DNA of 64,000 bases. Source: Clostridium thailandense. GTDB lineage: Bacteria > Bacillota > Clostridia > Clostridiales > Clostridiaceae. The notes under the pieces are model-generated. The model made no database searches and was not told where the DNA came from. It saw nothing but the letters and a program-made list of their open reading frames with translations. This document shows positions 8,562-17,152 of the stretch, in pieces; positions within the stretch are counted from its first letter, which is position 1, and each line of letters begins with the position of its first letter. The DNA lies in the NCBI RefSeq assembly GCF_019207025.1, contig NZ_JAEEGC010000034.1, positions 1 through 64,000 on the forward strand. The letters run 5' to 3'. The position numbers and the translations under genes are program-made.

Positions 8562-8588
8562 TATAATATGCAGGTATTGATTGTTTGT
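8562..8588 (-). promoter_or_regulatory. SigK-like promoter
   Basis: On the minus strand CATATTATA (8570-8562) fits the SigK -10 pattern CATANNNTA. AC (8588-8587) lies 16 bases upstream, as in the SigK -35. It is 34 bases before the start codon of the 391-residue gene. Confidence 0.6.
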
Positions 8589-8802
8589 GATTAAATAGAG
8601 GATGTAAAGCGCATCAGATATACATATGATGTAGAGGTTGCGAAACATGATATGCTAGGGCATTGAACATAGGAATCTAAAAACAATAATAATAAGTACA
8701 GATACTTCAAATAGAGCAAGAATTCAGAAGTGAAAAAACAGACTTTCTATTATAATAAGAACTATAACAAAGATATAGCTTAAGTTGAAAGGAGTCTGAA
8801 AA

Positions 8803-9348
8803 ATGTTTGATATAAGAAAAATTCAGGAACAAGTAATTTATGGAGTTGTCAAAAGTGCGAGTAATGATAAAACAGCAAAAGAAATAGTATATGGAAAAGA
8901 TGAACCTGCAAGAACAGAGGACAATCCTACATGGGTGAAGTCCACAATGAAGAGATTAGAAAACCATTTTGATAGTACTACTGTTAAGCAGATAAGAATG
9001 CACTGTCAGTGTGGATATGGAATGGATGAGAAATTAAAGCTGGTGAAAGAACTGGTAGAAGCATCTTCGAGTATGGAGGAACTTGGAAATTTATATAAGG
9101 CAAAAGCAGCAGGTTTATATTCAGAAAATGGAGAACTATATCTTCAATTTTCTTTTTGTCCATGTCCTATGCTTGAAGGCGTGGATAGATTAGAGACAAA
9201 TACTTGGTGTCAATGCACGACAGGGTATAGCAAAGTTCTTTTTGAAAAAGCCTTTGGATGTAAAGTAGATGTGGAGTTATTAAAAAGTATAAAAATGGGT
9301 GATGAGAAGTGCCTTATGAAAATAATTCCACAGAGGAATATTTTTTAG
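8803..9348 (+). CDS. DUF6144-like cysteine-rich protein
   Basis: This 181-residue protein carries ordered cysteine motifs: MHCQCGYGMD near residue 66, FCPCPMLEGVDRL near 122 and WCQCTTGYSKVLFEKAFGC near 138. A VELLKSIKMGDEKCLMKI ending resembles the V4R/ATC-hydrolase-like fold edge. This matches what I recall of DUF6144 proteins; the exact family name is from memory. The cysteines suggest a metal or redox centre. GAAAGGAG precedes the ATG. The gene stands alone with its own terminator, so context adds little about its role. Confidence 0.6.
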   Translation: MFDIRKIQEQVIYGVVKSASNDKTAKEIVYGKDEPARTEDNPTWVKSTMKRLENHFDSTTVKQIRMHCQCGYGMDEKLKLVKELVEASSSMEELGNLYKAKAAGLYSENGELYLQFSFCPCPMLEGVDRLETNTWCQCTTGYSKVLFEKAFGCKVDVELLKSIKMGDEKCLMKIIPQRNIF

Positions 9349-9366
9349 ATTGTATAATGAGCAGAA

Positions 9367-9400
9367 AGACGAACTTTTGAGGTTCGTCTAAAATTTTTTT
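9367..9400 (+). terminator. Terminator of the DUF6144-like gene
   Basis: AGACGAAC (9367-9374) pairs with GTTCGTCT (9382-9389), followed by AAAA and then an eight-T run. A canonical intrinsic terminator 19 bases after the stop codon. Confidence 0.85.
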
Positions 9401-9515
9401 TGTTAATGTATAAAAGTATTTGTAAAGAGAGAAAGTTAGTGCAGTCGTTTAGAAAGTTGGTTATAATATAAATAAATATAATTAGTCGAAGATTAAAAAG
9501 TGAGGAGATAGTATA

Positions 9516-10667
9516 GTGGAATTAGAAAAGAAAATTAGAGATAAAATTGCCATTTTAGTAGTTTTGGCATTTTTACTTTATATAGGATTTAGCTATTGGA
9601 ATAATATTATAAAAATATTCATTGAAGGATATACTTTGCTTTTTCCGTTTATTTTAGGAGGATGTATAGCATTTATTCTTAATATTCCAGTTACATTTAT
9701 ATCGAAAAAACTATTAAACTGCAATGATAAAGGTATGGGGAAAATAGTAAAAAAATATAGTACAGGCATTAGTATAGTAGTTTCATTCTTTGTTATAATA
9801 GGAATTTTTGCTTTGATTTTCTCCATTATCATACCAAATATTATTGAAACTGCTGCAATGCTACCAAAGACCTTTGACAATTCAACAAAAGCATTTCAAA
9901 AATGGATAGATAGTAATACTAAATTATCTAGTAATATTGTTAACTTGGTCAACAACATGGGTATAGATTGGGATAACATTTTCAATAAGGTGAAGTCAAT
10001 TGTTTTTAATGGTTTAGGCTCAATGTTACTATCAACAGTAGAAGCAGCAACCACTTTTGCGAGTGCTACTGTAGAATTTATATTGGGAGTTATATTTTCT
10101 ATATATATATTGGCACAAAAGAAGATATTAGGTATTCAGTTTAAAAAGGTATTATACGCTTTTATGAAAAAAGAAAAAGTGGATTCAATTTTAAGAGTAT
10201 TAAAACTTACCAATCTGACATTTTCAAATTTTATTACAGGACAATGCATTGTATCTGCAATTTTAGGAATGATGTTTTTTATCATAATGATAATATTAAA
10301 ATTGCCATATGCTCTGATGATTAGTGTACTAATTGGTTTCTTGTCAATTATTCCTGTATTAGGTTCAGCTATTGGATGCGCTTTAGGTATATTATTAATT
10401 GTAATGGTCAATCCCGTAAAAGCAGGTGTTTTTATATTAGTCTTTTTAGTAATTAAGCAGATAGAAGACAACTTGGTCTATCCCAAAATTGTAGGAGATT
10501 CTGTAGGTCTTCCGTCCATTTGGGTACTAGTTGCAATTACTTTAGGCGGTAAAACCCTTGGGGTAGCAGGGATGATTATATTCATTCCATTGTTTTCAGT
10601 AGCTTATGTTTTGCTTCGTAAAGAGGTTTATATAAGGTTAAAGGAAAAAGGCTTAGAAATAGAATAG
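9516..10667 (+). CDS. AI-2E family transporter (YtvI/PerM-like permease)
   Basis: A 383-residue polytopic membrane protein. Two N-terminal hydrophobic segments (about 14-35 and 38-60) and a third near 85-110 precede a soluble stretch and a cluster of helices from about 225 to 375. The family landmarks LIGFLSIIPVLGSAIG and IKQIEDNLVYPKIVGDSVGL, then LGGKTLGVAGMIIFIPLFSV, are present. Members are secondary permeases; some export autoinducer-2 and others are Na+/H+ antiporters, so the substrate is open. A GTG start is used, with GAGGAGA seven bases upstream. It appears monocistronic. Confidence 0.88.
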   Translation: MELEKKIRDKIAILVVLAFLLYIGFSYWNNIIKIFIEGYTLLFPFILGGCIAFILNIPVTFISKKLLNCNDKGMGKIVKKYSTGISIVVSFFVIIGIFALIFSIIIPNIIETAAMLPKTFDNSTKAFQKWIDSNTKLSSNIVNLVNNMGIDWDNIFNKVKSIVFNGLGSMLLSTVEAATTFASATVEFILGVIFSIYILAQKKILGIQFKKVLYAFMKKEKVDSILRVLKLTNLTFSNFITGQCIVSAILGMMFFIIMIILKLPYALMISVLIGFLSIIPVLGSAIGCALGILLIVMVNPVKAGVFILVFLVIKQIEDNLVYPKIVGDSVGLPSIWVLVAITLGGKTLGVAGMIIFIPLFSVAYVLLRKEVYIRLKEKGLEIE

Positions 10668-10706
10668 AGATATTTTTGATGTTTTATAATACTGGGAGGT
10701 GGAAAA

Positions 10707-10790
10707 ATGTTAATGATCCGTTTGAATCTAGCGTATTTTGGAGGTAATTTCATAACAAATACAAAACTCTATGCAGAATCAGTCTTATAG
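10707..10790 (+). CDS. Possible 27-residue peptide
   Basis: A GGGAGGTGG site (10693-10701) precedes an ATG reading MLMIRLNLAYFGGNFITNTK and ending at TAG. The strong site is the only real support, because the coding stretch is too short for composition tests. ATGGCGAT (10794-10801) pairs with ATCGCCAT (10824-10831) just after it. It could be a leader peptide or chance. Confidence 0.25.
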   Translation: MLMIRLNLAYFGGNFITNTKLYAESVL

Positions 10791-10913
10791 ACAATGGCGA
10801 TAGCTGTATAGAGATAATTTAAATCGCCATAATCATTCTAATTTTGAAGTGTTAATAAGTCTGATTTTGCAGCCTGAGCTATTTTGTAATTAGTGATGAA
10901 GGAGCGAATTAGA

Positions 10914-11180
10914 ATGAAGTATATAAATGCCATAGAGGTATTACCTCAAGGTTTACTTAACGAGATTCAAAAATATATTTCTGGTGAACTGGTATACATT
11001 CCTCAGCTAGAGGGTATAAAAAATAATTGGGGAAGCAAAACTGGTGCAAGAGAGAAAATTGCAAACAGAAATAAACAAATTAGACTTGAAAAAGAAAATG
11101 GAAAAACTATTGATGAACTTATGTTTAAATACAATCTTTCCTATGATTCAATTAAAAAAATCGTATATGTAAAAAAGTAG
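10914..11180 (+). CDS. CD3324-like helix-turn-helix protein
   Basis: An 88-residue protein that begins MKYINAIEVLPQGLLNEIQK and continues with SGELVYIPQ, RNKQIRLEKENGK and the C-terminal helix-turn-helix DELMFKYNLSYDSIKKIVY. It matches the small family annotated after C. difficile CD3324, and the Mor-like HTH suggests DNA binding. The ATG at 10914 is preferred because AAGGAG lies ten bases upstream; the earlier in-frame ATGs overlap that site. It is expressed alone and ends in a strong terminator. Its target is unknown. Confidence 0.75.
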   Translation: MKYINAIEVLPQGLLNEIQKYISGELVYIPQLEGIKNNWGSKTGAREKIANRNKQIRLEKENGKTIDELMFKYNLSYDSIKKIVYVKK

Positions 11181-11188
11181 TTATTTAT

Positions 11189-11222
11189 AAACCCCTATAG
11201 CTTAAGAACTATAGGGGTTTTG
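11189..11222 (+). terminator. Terminator of the CD3324-like gene
   Basis: AAACCCCTATAG (11189-11200) and CTATAGGGGTTT (11209-11220) form a perfect 12-bp stem with an eight-base loop and a short T tail. Confidence 0.85.
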
Positions 11223-11336
11223 TGCATAAAATAACTATAGTAATCATTTATCTTTTACGATGAGGATAAATTGTTTATTATAATTATGGGATCACTAAGA
11301 CAATTAATATTTTATAGTGAAAGAAGGGTGGTTTAT

Positions 11337-12092
11337 ATGAACAAAAAATATACAGAAATAAATTCTAAGATTATTAGTGAATGGGTTGAAAAAGGCTGGA
11401 AATGGGGGCAACCTATTAGTCATGAAGTTTTTGAAAAAGCCAGAAACAATGATTGGTTTGTGTTATTAACACCTACTAAGCCAGTTCCCAAAAAATGGTT
11501 TGGTAAAATTAAAAATATTGAAATTCTAGGACTAGCTTCTGGTGGTGGTCAGCAAATGCCTATATTTACTGCGCTAGGTGCAAAGTGTACAGTACTAGAT
11601 TATTCAGAAAAGCAATTGTTAAGTGAAAAAGAGGTAGCTACAAGGGAAAATTATGAAATTAAAACAATTAGAGCAGATATGACAAAGACTTTGCCTTTTG
11701 AGGATGAAGTCTTTGATTTGATATTCCATCCAGTTTCTAATTGTTATATTGAGGATGTTATTCCTGTTTGGAAGGAATGTTATAGAGTGCTCAAAAAAGG
11801 AGGAGTTTTACTTTCAGGATTGGATAATGGTATTAATTTTACTATTGATGATAAAGAAAGAGAAATAATTTATAAACTGCCATTTAATCCGTTAAAGGAC
11901 AAAGAATTATATGAGACTTCAATAAAAAATGATTGGGGAATTCAATTTTCGCATACTATTGAAGAACAAATTGGAGGACAATTACAATCAGGATTTTTAC
12001 TCACAGATATATATCAAGACACAAATGGTGAAGGCAGACTCCATGAGTTGAATATTCCTTGTTTCTATGCAACAAGAGCAATTAAAAAATGA
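11337..12092 (+). CDS. Class I SAM-dependent methyltransferase
   Basis: This 251-residue protein has the SAM-binding motif I LGLASGGGQQMPIFTALGA near residue 65, the acidic end of strand 2 (VLDYSEKQL), DMTKTLPFEDEVFDLIFHP for motifs II-III, and CYRVLKKGGVLLSG for the post-III strand. It is a UbiE/YcgJ-type enzyme acting on an unknown small molecule. The ATG at 11337 follows GAAGGGTGG; an upstream in-frame ATG at 11271 lacks a site. A TetR gene lies downstream with its own promoter, so the two are probably independent. Confidence 0.88.
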   Translation: MNKKYTEINSKIISEWVEKGWKWGQPISHEVFEKARNNDWFVLLTPTKPVPKKWFGKIKNIEILGLASGGGQQMPIFTALGAKCTVLDYSEKQLLSEKEVATRENYEIKTIRADMTKTLPFEDEVFDLIFHPVSNCYIEDVIPVWKECYRVLKKGGVLLSGLDNGINFTIDDKEREIIYKLPFNPLKDKELYETSIKNDWGIQFSHTIEEQIGGQLQSGFLLTDIYQDTNGEGRLHELNIPCFYATRAIKK

Positions 12093-12186
12093 TGGATTTA
12101 AATATAATTATGAAGAAAACAGTAGATTTGTCTGGCTTAAGTTACCGGAGGGCTGGGCTAATATAGATATGGAGAGGATTGCATAA
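12067..12186 (+). pseudogene. Short remnant overlapping the methyltransferase end
   Basis: A frame overlapping the last 26 bases of the methyltransferase reads 39 codons to TAA (12184-12186), with protein-like text NYEENSRFVWLKLPEGWANI. No ribosome binding site precedes it. It may be the C-terminal scrap of a deleted gene. I cannot name the parent. Confidence 0.25.
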
Positions 12187-12221
12187 AAGAAAGACATTGA
12201 CAAATTATATATAGGTTTAAA

Positions 12222-12249
12222 ATTTATGCAAGTAATTACTTGCATAAAT
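12222..12249. promoter_or_regulatory. 28-bp perfect palindrome, probable TetR operator
   Basis: The half-site ATTTATGCAAGTAA (12222-12235) is mirrored exactly by 12236-12249. A TTGACA hexamer lies at 12197-12202 and a TAAAAT-like -10 (12218-12223) touches the palindrome, although the 15-base spacing is short. It ends 10 bases before the TetR start codon, so autorepression is likely. Confidence 0.7.
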
Positions 12250-12259
12250 GGAGGAAAAG

Positions 12260-12841
12260 ATGATAGATGACACACAATGGAAAATTATGAATGCTGCAAT
12301 TGAGCTTATTAAGAAAAAGGGGTATTCTGCAACAACTACAAAAGATATTGCTAATTTAGCAAAGGTAAATGAGTGTACTATTTTTAGGAAGTTTAAGAGC
12401 AAGAAGGATATTGTACTTTGTGCGTTGAATGAGAAAAAGTGGGAACCTCATATTTCTTTTGATACTTTTGAACAATGTGTTTGGGAATTGAAACCTGATT
12501 TAAAGATGTTCGCTAGTAAATACTTAGAAAATGTAACATCAGAACTTGTAAAACTTTCAATTGGACTTAGAGCACCACAGATTTATGAGGATATTGCTCC
12601 TAAGATTATGGAGATACCAGAAATATTTAAAAAATCGCTACAGAAGTACTTTGAGAAGATGTATGAAAAAAATAAAATTGCAGATACAAATTTTGAATGT
12701 TTAGCCTTAATGTTTTTATCAATGAATTTTGGTTTTATATTTTTAAAAGCTTCTTTTGAAAATAAGCTAACAAGCATTGAAAAACAGGAATATATAGATA
12801 AGAGTGTAGATATTTTTGTAAGTGGAATTGAAAAGATATAG
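12260..12841 (+). CDS. TetR/AcrR family transcriptional regulator
   Basis: A 193-residue regulator. The N-terminal TetR helix-turn-helix covers about residues 6-55 (IMNAAIELIKKKGYSATTTK, then IANLAKVNECTIFRKFKSKK), and the helical C-terminal ligand domain ends near residue 190. The ATG at 12260 is six bases after AGGAAAAG/GGAGG; the ATG at 12248 lies inside the operator palindrome and has no site. The only gene directly downstream is the broken acetolactate synthase, so its original target may be lost. Confidence 0.88.
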   Translation: MIDDTQWKIMNAAIELIKKKGYSATTTKDIANLAKVNECTIFRKFKSKKDIVLCALNEKKWEPHISFDTFEQCVWELKPDLKMFASKYLENVTSELVKLSIGLRAPQIYEDIAPKIMEIPEIFKKSLQKYFEKMYEKNKIADTNFECLALMFLSMNFGFIFLKASFENKLTSIEKQEYIDKSVDIFVSGIEKI

Positions 12842-12856
12842 GAGCTATAAAGTTAA

Positions 12857-14188
12857 GAAATAGTAGATAAGATTTTTGCTTATCCAGGGGGAATGGCAAT
12901 TGATTTATTTGATGCTCTTTATGATTCAGGTATTGAAGTTATTTTGCCAAGGCATGAGCAAGCATTGATTCATGCAGCTGATGGCTATGCACGTTCTACC
13001 GGTAAAGTAGGCGTATGTCTTGTGTCAAGGGTCCTGGGGCAACAAATCTTGTTACAGGAATTACTACTGCTAATTATGATAGTGTTCCGTTAGTTTGTTT
13101 TACAGGACAAGTACCAACAAACTTAATTGGAAAACACGCATTTCAAGAGGTAGACATTGTAGGTATCAGTAAAAACATTTCTAAATATGCAGTAATAGTA
13201 CGTGACAGAAAAAATTTGTGGAAAACCATTAAAGAAGCGTTTTATATTGCAAGGACCGGAAGACCAGGACCAGTTATTGTAGATCTTCCAAAGGATATTC
13301 AACAGGAATAATGATAGAATAACAGGAAAGGTTAGTGAATTTGCAAAGGGTGCTGTTATTATTCATATTGATATTGATTCAATATCAAAAAACATTGAGG
13401 CTCAAATACCTATTGTGGCAGATGCAAAGAAAGCAATTGATATTATGCTTAAGAAAGTGGTATCTCCAGATATAGATTCATGGGTAAAAGAAATAGAGGA
13501 ATGGAAAAAATCTTATCCAATAAATATGAACCAATATCAAGGAATGACAGCAGAAATAATCATAAAGAAAATTAATGAAATGTTTAAAAATTCAGTAGTT
13601 GTCACTGATGTTGGACAAAATCAGCTTTGGGCAACACAGTATCTGGAATTAGATGAGAACAGGAAGATTATCACATCTGGCGGATTTGGAACCATGGGAT
13701 ATGGTTTGCCAGCAGCTATAGGTGCAAAGCTTGGCAATCCAGATAAAGATGTTATTTGTATTTCAGGAGATGGCGGTATGCAAATGAATATTCAGGAAAT
13801 GGCTACAGCTGTTGCATTAGAGCTTCCATTAATTTTATGCATATTTAATAATTCCTGCCTGGGAAATGTACGTCAATGGCGGGAAATGTTTTATAAAAAA
13901 AGATATTCTAGTACGTGTTTAAGATATAGAAAGAGTTGTGAGAGGAATTGTAAAAATACCGATATTGGATGTCCAGAATATAATCCTGATTTTTTAAAAC
14001 TTGCGCAAAGTTATGATGTAAAAGGTATCAGAGTTAATGAAATAGAAGATATTATAAAAGCATTTGAAGAGGCAAAAGCTAATAAGAAAGGGCCTACACT
14101 TATAGAGTTTATAATTGAAAAAGAGGCAAATGTTTTACCAATTATACCTGGTGGTAATGGGTTAAATGAAATGATTATGGAGTTTTAA
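12857..14188 (+). pseudogene. ilvB: Broken acetolactate synthase large subunit (ilvB-like)
   Basis: Three out-of-register pieces of one thiamine-diphosphate enzyme are present. Piece 1 (from 12857) starts at KIFAYPGG and lacks the first residues. Between 13018 and 13034 the frame shifts; piece 2 (to 13311) runs from [11 protein letters not shown] to [10 protein letters not shown] and then stops. The next homologous sequence (from about 13313, DRITGKVSEFA) is the end of the middle domain, so roughly 100 residues are missing. Piece 3 continues to the normal C-terminus, with the ThDP motif GDGGMQMNIQE and ending LPIIPGGNGLNEM. An insertion with four cysteines follows RYSST. The intact enzyme would condense pyruvate in branched-chain amino-acid synthesis. 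Confidence 0.85.
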
Positions 14189-14200
14189 GTGAGGTTTAGG

Positions 14201-14704
14201 TTATGAAGAAAAAATTGATATGTTTATATATTGTGATTCAAGATTTGTTAATATTGTGCCTATGATTAATCTGTTCCCGTAATTCTTATTAATAAGCAAA
14301 GTATTTTTTCCCAAGGTTCCAATGCCGGCGTTAACAGCTGCATGCTTCATAGCAATCAGGCCTCGTCCCTCCATTTTTTTACTGTCCCAATATTCATAGG
14401 GGCCGTCACATGGCATTGGAACTGCTATTTCATCATGTAAATCTTCGATTATTTTTGAGATCATCAATACAATCTTGTCGACTTTTTGGCAAGTCTTATA
14501 ATTAAAATGTCCATATATCAAATCTGGTTTAATTTCAAGCAGGCCTTTTGGTAAAGCCATGCCAATTACTATTATGGATTTACAATTACCATAGATATCA
14601 CAAGGATGAAATCCTTTTGGTGCTTGATCAAATCTTAAGGTGCTTGTAAAACCACAAACATCAGCGCCTAAACCTAAAGCTTTTTTTCTTATATCCTCTT
14701 TCAT
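14201..14704 (-). pseudogene. C-terminally truncated QueG-like/4Fe-4S reductase
   Basis: The 167 codons match the N-terminal half of epoxyqueuosine-reductase-like proteins (LGADVCGFTS, SIIVIGMALPKGL, AAVNAGIGTLGKNTLLI, NRLIIGTILTNL). The frame then runs into unrelated residues and stops where the paired 4Fe-4S cysteine motifs should begin. The broken end abuts the end of the ilvB pseudogene, which indicates a deletion junction. The start is intact, with GAGGGGG before the ATG. A complete relative lies at 24934. Without its Fe-S domain it should be inactive. Confidence 0.7.
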
Positions 14705-14740
14705 TATATCCCCCTCTATTTTAAGTTCTAATAGTAAATT

Positions 14741-15193
14741 GCTTTTATATTAGATATACCAATTAGTACAAATTCCACAGTTACTGCATTTATTAAAGAT
14801 GAACCTGTCTGTATTTTAGCAACAAAGGAAAATTGGCTTACTGCAAAAACAGATGTAACAATATATGATTTTAAAGACGTTCCCATAATTCTAACACAGA
14901 AAGATTGCTGCTATCGTAAACGCTTCGAAAATTCACTAATAGATGCCTCGATAGTTCCTAAAGTCATCTTAGAGACCAGTAGTATTCAGGTCATTAAGGA
15001 AACTGCATTAAGTGACCTAGGTGTATGCTTACTTCCTAAGTTTACTGTACAAAAAGAATTAGATAATCATTCTATAGAGAGAATTTCTTATTCAACAAAC
15101 TATAATATTTCTGCTCAACTTATTTACCATAAAGATAAGTGGATATCTCCACATCTTTTGGGTTTTATTTCTACTGTCCAAAATTGCTACTAG
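14741..15193 (+). pseudogene. 5'-truncated LysR-type regulator (effector domain only)
   Basis: An open frame of 150 codons without a start codon or ribosome binding site, bounded upstream by TAA (14735-14737). It reads as the C-terminal half of a LysR effector-binding domain: DEPVCILATKENW, the hallmark CCYRKRFENSL, ETSSIQVIKETALSDLGVCL, LLPKFTV and HKDKWISPHLLGFI. The DNA-binding domain and the first effector-domain half are gone. It faces away from the truncated QueG-like gene, which was probably its divergent target. Confidence 0.75.
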
Positions 15194-15232
15194 ATGAAAG
15201 ATGAACCTAAAAAATGAAGTATTTTTGTTATA

Positions 15233-15805
15233 TCAAAAATCAGCAGTATTTTTGATATCAGATAAAATACCCTGAGTCAGCATTCTCCATATCATGATAA
15301 ATAATTCATCGATGGTAAGATCGTCGTGCTCATACCAATGAAGCATTGAAGACAGTACTGCAGAAAAGCAGAAATCAAAGATATAGCCATCATGACTGTT
15401 GTCTTGTTGAAGACCCCACGCCTTAAACGCCACAGGAAAAATTGTTCGTTTTAGTTTTCTTAAAAATTGGGGATCGCCATTTTCACCTAGCAATATTTTA
15501 AGATATTCTCTTTTCGTATAAAAAAATAATTGAGTTGGTTCCGGTTTCATGCCCTTGACCAGATTCGGAAACAGTACTTTACTTGTATTTTCTTGAATAT
15601 AGGACAACAGTATTTCTTCTTCCTGTTCCAGAATATCTCTAATATTTGTGAAATACACATAAAACGTGCTTCGATTATATCCGGCTATATCGGATATCTC
15701 TTTTACAGTGATCTGGTCGAGTCTTTTCTTTTTAAAGAGTTTCCAGAATGCCTGCACAATATTTTTCTTTGTCTGTTCAGTTACTTTCGGCTGTTTGTTC
15801 ATCAT
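15233..15805 (-). CDS. TetR family regulator of the RND pump
   Basis: A 190-residue regulator with the TetR helix-turn-helix (NIVQAFWKLFKKKRLDQITV, then IAGYNRSTFYVYFTNIRDIL) and a C-terminal domain of the type with LSSMLHWYEHDD and IMIWRMLTQGI. The double ATG near 15805 is preferred because GGAAAGGA lies upstream; in-frame ATGs 30-40 bases earlier lack a site. It is divergent from the membrane-fusion/RND genes and is their likely repressor. The intergenic GTTGTTGG/CAACA elements near 15890-15905 are candidate half-sites, but imperfect. Confidence 0.85.
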   Translation of the reverse strand: MMNKQPKVTEQTKKNIVQAFWKLFKKKRLDQITVKEISDIAGYNRSTFYVYFTNIRDILEQEEEILLSYIQENTSKVLFPNLVKGMKPEPTQLFFYTKREYLKILLGENGDPQFLRKLKRTIFPVAFKAWGLQQDNSHDGYIFDFCFSAVLSSMLHWYEHDDLTIDELFIMIWRMLTQGILSDIKNTADF

Positions 15806-15943
15806 GTATTTTCTATCCTTTCCATTTTCCAACATTTGGTTCATGTGTGTTGGTTGATGTATAAATTTAACCAATATATAATTATAATATACAACACGTT
15901 GTTGGATTATTCAAGGAAAGGATGTAAATGATATTTTAATTTA

Positions 15944-17152
15944 GTGAGTGGACAAGAAAAGTTTTTAAAACATTTAATAAATAGGGAGGGGATTAAAATA
16001 AAACTTAAAGAGAAAAAAAGAATTCTGATAGTACTGGGTATATTGGTTGTGTGTATCTTGATTTTAAAGAATATTACAAATAGAGGGAAAATACATGATT
16101 CAGCCGTCTCAAGTCTAATTTCAAAAATAGAGAAACTCAATTCAAAGCAAGAAAATGCAGTTTTGCAGCCGCCTGTTGTAAAAACACTCAAAATATCTGC
16201 TTCAAATAAAGATTCGCAGTATGTGTATGCTGGAGTAGTACAACCTCGATATAAAAGCCAATTGGCATTTCAAGTGGGTGGAAAGATTGTAAAGAAAAAT
16301 GTGGAGGTAGGAGATAAGGTAGAACAAGGAACAGTTCTGATGGAACTGGATTCTAGAGATATAGAACAAATAGTAAAAAATAATGAGGCGTTGGTTTCAT
16401 CAGCGGAATCTAAATACAAATTGGCAGAAGATAATTTAAAGCGCTATGAACAACTTTATAAGAATGGATTCATATCTCAAGCGGAACATGATAATTATGT
16501 TAACTCGGATAGTACTGCGAAGGATGCTTTAGAACAGGCAAATGCACAATATACTCAAAGCATGAATCAATTGAGTTATTGTAAATTGCAAGCGGATAAA
16601 TCAGGAGTAGTCGAAAGTGTTGATGCTGAAGAAAGTCAGGTTGTTGCAGCTGGACAGAAGCTTGTTACCCTTGTACAGAATAGTGAATTAGAAGTGGAAA
16701 TCAATGTTCCTGAAAACAGAATCGACCAATTAAAAAGTGCCAAAGAAATCAATGTGAAACTTTGGGCTTTACCAGATGTAAAAGAGAAGGGTACTCTAAG
16801 GGAAGTTTCTCCTGTAGCCAATGATGCATCCCGTACTTACAAAGTTAGAATAAGTCTTATTGATCCGACTTCCAGTATTAAAATTGGAATGTCTTCGAAC
16901 GTTTCTATTAGTGATAATAATTCTTACGGAAAAATGTGGATACCACTTGCTGCTGTCTATCAAAAGGATTCATCTCCTTCAGTTTGGATTGTTAAAGAAG
17001 ATAAAGTAGCCTTAAAAAACATTACCGTAGAGGATTTGAGCAGCGATCAGGTTACAGTAACTTCTGGCTTAAGCGAAGGAGATGTGGTGGTAACAGCTGG
17101 TGTAACCAAATTGCGTGAAGGTCAGAAAGTAAGAATAGGAAGTGATAAATAG
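15944..17152 (+). CDS. RND efflux membrane-fusion (periplasmic adaptor-type) subunit
   Basis: A HlyD/AcrA-type adaptor with an N-terminal membrane anchor (ILIVLGILVVCILIL), a lipoyl-like half (GGKIVKKNVEVGDKVEQGT), a coiled-coil hairpin (about 130-210), the second lipoyl half (ADKSGVVESVDAEESQVV), a beta-barrel and the membrane-proximal end (LSEGDVVVTAGVTKLREGQK). It couples the RND permease to substrate export. The GTG at 15944 has no ribosome binding site. A strong GGGAGGGG (15984-15991) instead precedes an in-frame ATA codon (15998) by six bases, so initiation there (384 residues) is possible. It overlaps the permease start. Confidence 0.88.
   Translation: MSGQEKFLKHLINREGIKIKLKEKKRILIVLGILVVCILILKNITNRGKIHDSAVSSLISKIEKLNSKQENAVLQPPVVKTLKISASNKDSQYVYAGVVQPRYKSQLAFQVGGKIVKKNVEVGDKVEQGTVLMELDSRDIEQIVKNNEALVSSAESKYKLAEDNLKRYEQLYKNGFISQAEHDNYVNSDSTAKDALEQANAQYTQSMNQLSYCKLQADKSGVVESVDAEESQVVAAGQKLVTLVQNSELEVEINVPENRIDQLKSAKEINVKLWALPDVKEKGTLREVSPVANDASRTYKVRISLIDPTSSIKIGMSSNVSISDNNSYGKMWIPLAAVYQKDSSPSVWIVKEDKVALKNITVEDLSSDQVTVTSGLSEGDVVVTAGVTKLREGQKVRIGSDK

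Noticed and set aside
12846-15193. Insertion-sequence or prophage remnants as the cause of the pseudogene cluster
   Set aside because: I found no transposase fragments, terminal inverted repeats or target duplications; all lesions look like deletions and frameshifts.
15530-15931. A 133-codon + strand frame opposite the TetR gene at 15233
   Set aside because: It is the antisense shadow of a clear TetR coding sequence and has a composition typical of such shadows.
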